64,000 bases of DNA from Populus alba (lineage: Eukaryota > Streptophyta > Magnoliopsida > Malpighiales > Salicaceae): contig NC_133302.1 in the NCBI RefSeq assembly GCF_005239225.2, positions 7,502,001 to 7,566,000 of the forward strand. The letters run 5' to 3'. Both the position numbers and the translations under genes were made by a program. Positions within the stretch are counted from its first letter, which is position 1, and each line of letters begins with the position of its first letter. The notes under the pieces were generated by a model. It ran no database searches, had not been told where the DNA came from, and was given only the letters and a program-made list of their open reading frames with translations. Positions 58,458-64,000 of the stretch are shown piece after piece.

Positions 58458-59773
58458 GACCCCTAATGTTTTGATAAAATCACATTTTGGACCTTGGGGC
58501 ATAATTCAAGATTCTGGAAAAAGATAAGGACGAATTATGGATAAATTTCAGTATGGATATATATTTACAATTCGGTCCTCAAAGTTTGGTAAAATTACGT
58601 TTTGGTCCCTGTTTTGGAAAATTGTCATTTCAGTCCCTAAACCTAGGAGATTAAGCCCGATTTTATTTTATGCATTGGGATCTTTTGTTTGATTTGTTTT
58701 TGAGTATATTTTATATATTTATTGTAGGTTCTCCTAACGATCCTTAATAGGATTTTCGGGTCTTTCGTCCGACATTCCTTTTAGTTCTATATTTTTCGGG
58801 TGAGTGGAATAATCTTTAATATGCATATAATATAAATAAATATATATGTTGATTATACGATGAGTACAACTAGTAAATTTTCTTAAATATTTATATATGT
58901 TGCTTTATTTTCCGAGTACTCATTTATTCTTGAATTTGCACTCGCAATATGACAAAGTAAATTCTATTTGATATGATATACGTTTCTTTGATGATTATAT
59001 GAATATCTGTTATGTCTTGATATGGGACTTGTCAGTAACTCCATGCTAACAGAGAGTAGTTAGCCTGTGTGCACATAGTATTCTGTATACCTAGCTGGTG
59101 AGAGAGGCATCAGCCTGTGGTGACTGATCATCCCACAGTGGTCACCGACGGGTGTCATCTGGTCACCTTCGGGTGTCATCTGATCTCTGACATGTAATCC
59201 ACTACGTTATGATAATATGTTATGTTATGATAATATGTTTAGTAAGTATATGTATATGTATATTAAGATAAATCATCTTGCAAATTATTAATATCTGAAA
59301 TATCTTAAATGTATATTAAATGTTATTCCATCACTGAGTTGGTTGAACTCACCCTCATTTTTTAATATTATTTCAGGTTCTTAGTTTTTGATAGCAGTTG
59401 AACTTTGTTGAGTGTTTCAGCTTCTTCAGTTCTGGTCGGTATGCCTTGCTTGTTCGCGAGGCTTTCATTTCAGTTTTGATTTGATGTCTTAGACGCTCCA
59501 CTATTACCTTGGTTTAATTAAATTTGGATTTTGACAATGTAATGAGTATTATGAATTATTATTTTTGTTTTAATTATCGATGAGAAGTTTTGAACTATCA
59601 TTTGGTTTTATCAGTTTTGAATAATATGATATTTCTGAATATTATGAGCCGCTGCGTATTTTTGAATAAATTATACTTTTGATATGTTTGTTTTGAGGCT
59701 TAGCGTGGGTGAGGTGTCCTTTCGGCACCGCTCCTGCGTTGCCGGTCACGGACCCGGGATTCGGGTCGTGACA
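58458..59773 (+). mobile_element. Truncated Ty3-type LTR (left of pair)
   Basis: It ends GGGTCGTGACA directly before a primer-binding site. Internal landmarks are shared in order with the right LTR: CCTTGGGGCATAATTC, CGAATTATGGATA, CCATGCTAACAGAG, GACTGATCATCCCACAGTGG, GAGTTGGTTGAACTCACCCT and GTGTTGCCGGTCA-like ends. The start is missing; the element joins the minisatellite at about 58457. Divergence from the right LTR is much larger than expected of a recent single insertion. Confidence 0.7.
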
Positions 59774-59940
59774 AAGGTGGTATCAGAGCATGGTTTTATT
59801 AAAACCTCGTAATCTATTTTATTTATTTATTATTATTCAAAACCCTCGTAATATGTGGAGCTTAGGATCTATCTTGTCTTAATGTCATTCAATCTTTTCT
59901 ATTAAGTTTCGAGGACGAAAGTTTTATAAGGTGGGGAGAT
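59774..59940 (+). mobile_element. 167-bp internal region with PBS and polypurine tract
   Basis: The primer-binding site TGGTATCAGAGC (59778-59789), complementary to initiator Met tRNA, lies five bases after the left LTR. The gypsy-type 3' end phrase TTTCGAGGACGAAAGTTTTA leads into the polypurine tract AAGGTGGGGAGA (59928-59939), immediately before the right LTR. All of gag-pol is missing. Confidence 0.85.
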
Positions 59941-61247
59941 TGTGATGTTTTGTATTAAAAAGATGAGAAAAGGCAACAAAACCCTTGGAGGCTTAAAGAG
60001 AGGGTATAAATGATTGAAGGGTAGTGTGGTAATTGACCAATAGTTGATAAATATAAAAAAGAAAAAAAAAAGAAGAGGGATCTGATTTTGAGAGAAAGAG
60101 AGCTACGGGAGAGAAAGGGAAAGAGGAAGAAGAAGAAAAGAAAGGAGAGAAGGAAAGGAAGGAGAAGAGAAGTAGAGGAAATAAGTAAAAAGGTAAGATT
60201 TATGGTTTGAAGTGTATAATATGTTAAATTTCAGTTTTGATTAATTTTAGAGTTTTTAAGTTTGTATTTTGAGTTAATGGATGAATTAATTTGAAGGTTA
60301 GGAGTTGATTATTGTAGGTATTTGATTAATTAGTTGATTTTGAGAGATTGAATTGAAGGATAATGATTTTGAGTTATGATTTTGTTTAAATGGTGAAATT
60401 GTGTTAGAAATCAGAGGATAACAGTAGGTGATCTGTTGAAATTCTGGGTTTGATGTTGAAGATGACGAAAATTCAATTTGGTCCCTCAATTTCTGAAAAT
60501 TTCAGTTTAGTCCCCGAACTTTGGAAAATTACAAATTGGTCCCTGGGGCATATTCCGAGATTCTGAACAGAATAACATATGAATTATGTACAGAATTACT
60601 GTATAGATAAGAGAATTTAACACTTTCAATTTAGTCCTCCAATTTGACAAAAAAGTATGATTTTACCCTAAAAATTTAGTAAAATTCCAGAATGATCCCT
60701 GAAGCATAATGATACATCCTGGACAGAATTGAGGATTAATTAAGGTCATAATTTCAGTATATGCATGGATTTATGAAAAATTTTAGTTTGGTCCTCCATT
60801 AGATGAAAATTACAATTTGGCCCTAAAAGTATAAGAAATTCCAGATTAGTCCCTAGCTGTAGTATTAGCTTTTGCAGATTAGTTTGATGAATAATTAAGG
60901 TTTATTTAGTGAATTATTACCAATTTTATTAGTTGTTTTTATTATGGATTAGATTTTGGGTTTCTGAGAAAATTGATTAGTTAGTTTAAAAACATATATG
61001 GTTATGGAATACACCCTTAGTTAAGTGTCTTAAATAGGTTAAATGTTCTTTCGAGTCATTCTTGAATATGTCTCTTTTGTATTCAGATAATCCTGATATT
61101 CTACTGGCGGGACGTTAGTAGGATTTTCTTCAGTGTCTGCTTTTGGCTTCTGTTTGCTTTTAAGTAAGGTGAGTGGATAATTTTCCATATGCATGAGAAA
61201 TATTATAAATATTTGATTTGTTAATATGAATTGGATCATGCTTCTTG

Positions 61248-61308
<61 letters not shown>

Positions 61309-62094
61309 TGATTATTATCCTTGATATGATAAAGCATGATCAATTATTGAATATAATTTCTTGATATGAACCAATATGATTTGACTTCTGAATTGATAGC
61401 TCCTCATTTGATTGATGTCATGAGTTGAGCTTTGAGATATGAATATGTTTGTTTGATTATGATTATGAACCTATGGTATGTCAGTCAGAATACCCATGCT
61501 AACAGGGTAGTGTTAGTCTTTGTGCACATCGTATCTGAACCCTAGTTGGTCGGGGGAGTCACCAACCTGTGTGGACTGATCATCCCACAGTACGGAGCCT
61601 CATGCTCATTGCATTTTGATTTTCTGACAAGTTTTACCATATGATATTCTTGTTATGGCCTATTTGATAAACCTTCGTATAAGAACTAAAGCCATACTTG
61701 TATATATATTTCTCATTGTTATATTACCTCGTGTGTGTATATTGAACGTTATCTACTCACTGAGTTGTTGAACTCACCCTCTCATTATTTATCCTTTTCA
61801 GGCTTATAGCTTGATAGCAAGTTACTTTTGTTGAACCTTCCGAACTTGCCTTTTGGTTGTAATTTGTACCTTCCTTTTGTGTCAAGTTAGTGCTCCAAAA
61901 CTATGAAATGATATTAACTCTTGTACTAAGACAATTACATTATATTATGAAGTTAGTTTGTTGTTAATGCTGCGAACAACTCTGATTGAGTTGTTTAAAG
62001 GATTGTATAGAAGTTTGGGTTCGCATAGGCTTGGAACCTTGGAGGGGAACCTTGCCTATGTGCCGGTCATGGATCCAGGATTCAGGTCGTGACA
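59941..62094 (+). mobile_element. Right Ty3-type LTR (complete, ~2.15 kb)
   Basis: Starts TGTGATGTTTTG after the polypurine tract and ends CAGGTCGTGACA at 62094. It contains repeated 'TTTGGTCCCT' type phrases (60480-60860), a long TA microsatellite (61247-61306), the CATGCTAACAGGGTAGTG and GACTGATCATCCCACAGT landmarks, and a TGAGTTGTTGAACTCACCC motif. DNA beginning at about 62098 is colinear with the NLR flank at 35245, so the element ends exactly at the array unit. Confidence 0.75.
61247..61306. repeat. TA microsatellite (~29 units) in the right LTR
   Basis: An uninterrupted alternating TA run inside the LTR. The left LTR lacks it at the matching point, so it expanded after the two LTR lineages split. 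Confidence 0.85.
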
Positions 62095-63265
62095 TATGTA
62101 TAGACGCCTCACAACAGTTATCCATTGAGATGCATAAGTGGGTTGGGGAATGTAGTAACGGTTGCTTGTTAAAGTGTTAATAATGCTAAACTTTGCTCAA
62201 GTTTTGATAACTATCATCCTGGAACATTGCCTAAACCAATTGAATTTACAATATTCAAGCAATGACATGTTGCAGCAACTTCCTAAATTCTAATACCATT
62301 ATCTACATGGAGCATAATTTAGTGATTGACTTTGTTGTTGTCTTGGGTTGTGAAATAAAAGACAATTCTAAAACAGTTTCAGTTGTAAGTACTCCAAATA
62401 TCTCTTCTCTGCTTCTGCCATTTTGAACTATTTTCTTTTGGTACAGATGAGAACCTGTTTCCTGGCCTTGCATAATGTTAGCTCAGTGAACTCTTCCTCT
62501 TTTGTGAAATGAATCATCTTCTTTCAGAAATGCTAGTCCTCTTTTGTGAAATGAATCATCTTCTTTATGTATTTTTGTGAAACTTTAGATGTAGGGATCT
62601 ATGCTCCTTAACTTTATTTTATGCTTATTAATTTTCAAATAGTTCATTTCAACTTGTTTGTGTCTTTATGAAGGTGATGGCTTTACGGGGTGACCTTGAA
62701 TTTGATTTCAGTTTTTCCTGAAAACTAGAACCTTGATGAATGGTGCAGGTTAAGCCACCTGACCAGTATTGACCCATGTGATGCAATAAATTCCACGATG
62801 TACCAGACTCTGTCCCGTATTATCGTGGTTGAATGCTCTGAATTGACATGTATTAAATGAAAGGCATGCAGATAGGTTTTAAAGTGATAACTACGTACAT
62901 TATTTCTTTTCTTATTATATGCAAACCAAATTATACTATTCACTTTCAAATTCTTGTGTTCACATTTCAGATGAGTTCATACGTATGATTGACCTGACCA
63001 TTACTAATACTACGGTAGTGTTTGGAAAATAAAGTAGATGTTATTTTTTAAAGTATATTTTATTTAAAAATTTATTAAAATAATGTATTTATTTTTTTTT
63101 AAAAAATAATTTTTAATATTAATATATTAAAATAATTTTAAAATATTAAAAAAAATTAATCTAAAACTAAAAAGTTTTCCATTTTTTGTAAAAAGCAATT
63201 AGACTTTAATACCAAACCAGACTCATGAATGTTAGCTAGCTTTAACATCACTGAGGTCTGTCAAA
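62095..63265. other. Upstream flank of NLR3
   Basis: Matches pieces of 35245-36765 (AGACGCCTCACAACAGTTAT, ACTATTCACTTTCAAATTCT, TGACCATTACTAATAC) with an extra stretch at about 62140-62920. A 35-bp phrase (CCTCTTTTGTGAAATGAATC) is duplicated in tandem at about 62498 and 62532. A MITE-like repeat lies at 63020-63170. No supported gene. Confidence 0.5.
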
Positions 63266-63744
63266 TTTATTTGGAGTTGCTTGATCCTTATACTTTTCTC
63301 TCTGCGCTATTACTGTAACAATCTCTTTATACCATTCTCTGCTTCCAGTAAATCATTTCTTAAATCCATATACTCTTCTCTTGCCTGTGCTTTCTGCTCT
63401 TTTTTGTCTGAACACTGCTCAGGCAAAGCAGCTCTTGCAGAACATCTTGAATCCAGGTAAAGTATTTATACTTCATCTTGTTGGTGTTTTTTGTTTTTCA
63501 CTTCCAACTATTGTTTGAATCTTTTTAAGTAAAGGACAAGTATCATCAGTAGTTTCCAAAAATAAATCAATCGATCTTTCTCAGTTTTTATAATCCATGT
63601 CTTATGGAGTTAATTGATGACCCTTAACCTTGAGCTTTATATATATATATATATATATATTCGGTTTTAATCCTTCTTTTTCCAATTAATGTAACTTCCA
63701 TTAATTTTTATTCGATACTGTGACCTTTTTTTTAATAGGAAAAA
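63266..63744 (+). promoter_or_regulatory. NLR3 5' leader with 5' UTR intron
   Basis: The leader exon ends GAACATCTTGAATCCAG at 63456. The intron runs 63457-63738 (GTAAAG...TTTAATAG), and the ATG follows six bases later. This is the same organisation as NLR1. A TA run lies at 63638-63660. Confidence 0.65.
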
Positions 63745-64000
63745 ATGGTTCGATCAACCGATCCATTCTGGAATGATGTTGAAGATATGAGTAATGGTGG
63801 CATGAAGTGTAAATTTTGTGGGCATTTATTTTCCCAGAATACTTCCATTTCGAGGATCAAATGGCATTTGTCAGGAGTGAAAAGGCATGGTGTTAAAATA
63901 TGTGAGAACGTTCCTGAAGAAGTTCAAGATGCAGCCCGTGCAGCTATTGATGGCCCTCCAGAAAAAAGAAATAAATATGAAGCAGGATCTAGCAATAATG
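63745..64000 (+). CDS. BED-finger NBS-LRR gene, NLR3 (N-terminus only)
   Basis: The first 85 codons are open and very close to NLR1: MVRSTDPFWNDVEDMSNG, then CKFCGHLFSQN, H41, H48 and C53 as in NLR1, and PEEVQDAARAAIDGPPEKRN. The window ends in the linker, so intactness of the NB-ARC and LRR parts cannot be judged. It confirms a third repeat of the array. Confidence 0.9.
   Translation, partial: MVRSTDPFWNDVEDMSNGGMKCKFCGHLFSQNTSISRIKWHLSGVKRHGVKICENVPEEVQDAARAAIDGPPEKRNKYEAGSSNN

Overview
The window is AT-rich plant nuclear DNA: spliced genes, BED-finger NBS-LRR genes, DC1-domain genes, and degenerate Ty1/copia, Ty3/gypsy and CACTA elements. The BED-NBS-LRR family with this N-terminus, and the style of the short AT-rich repeats, point to a poplar or close relative (Salicaceae). 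That taxonomic call is inference from recognised protein families, not a search result. The sequence contains one exact 500-base N gap (24564-25063).

Left part (1-23.8 kb). Two minus-strand copies of a BCS1-like AAA-ATPase gene (1-1359 and about 6600-8187) are broken by many one-base indels. Around them lies noncoding DNA in which the same blocks recur three to five times (about 1.9-4.4, 8.9-13.9 and 15.9-19.2 kb). This is followed by a decayed Ty3/gypsy element (19.5-21.0 kb) with its probable 3' LTR (21161-23031). A minus-strand copia gag/PBS remnant sits at 4.4-4.64 kb.

Middle part (23.8-31.2 kb). A DC1 pseudogene runs into the assembly gap. On the other side of the gap is a minus-strand PEX12 gene, recognisable exon by exon (eight exons, 29144-25385). 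It lacks its RING-finger end, which would fall in the gap, and carries several one-base indels. A deleted Ty1/copia element with both LTRs (29712-31186) separates PEX12 from the DC1 genes.

Right part (31.4-64 kb). This is an interleaved tandem array. Unit A has two DC1 genes (31.4-34.7 kb) followed by a BED-NBS-LRR gene (37227-40781). Unit B repeats the order: two DC1 copies (41.27-44.75 kb), then a second BED-NBS-LRR gene (47673-51089). A third BED-NBS-LRR gene starts at 63745 and runs off the window; its unit keeps no DC1 pair and contains a nested transposon block (53.8-62.1 kb) made of a CACTA end, a long LTR, a 58/31-bp minisatellite, and two divergent Ty3-type LTRs separated by only 167 bp.

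The two complete NLR reading frames are intact and should encode intracellular immune receptors. Of the four DC1 copies in the array only A2 (33335-34736) is intact: A1 and B2 are frameshifted and B1 lost its start at a duplication junction. The NLR-DC1 linkage is seen directly. Any functional partnership between them is inference.
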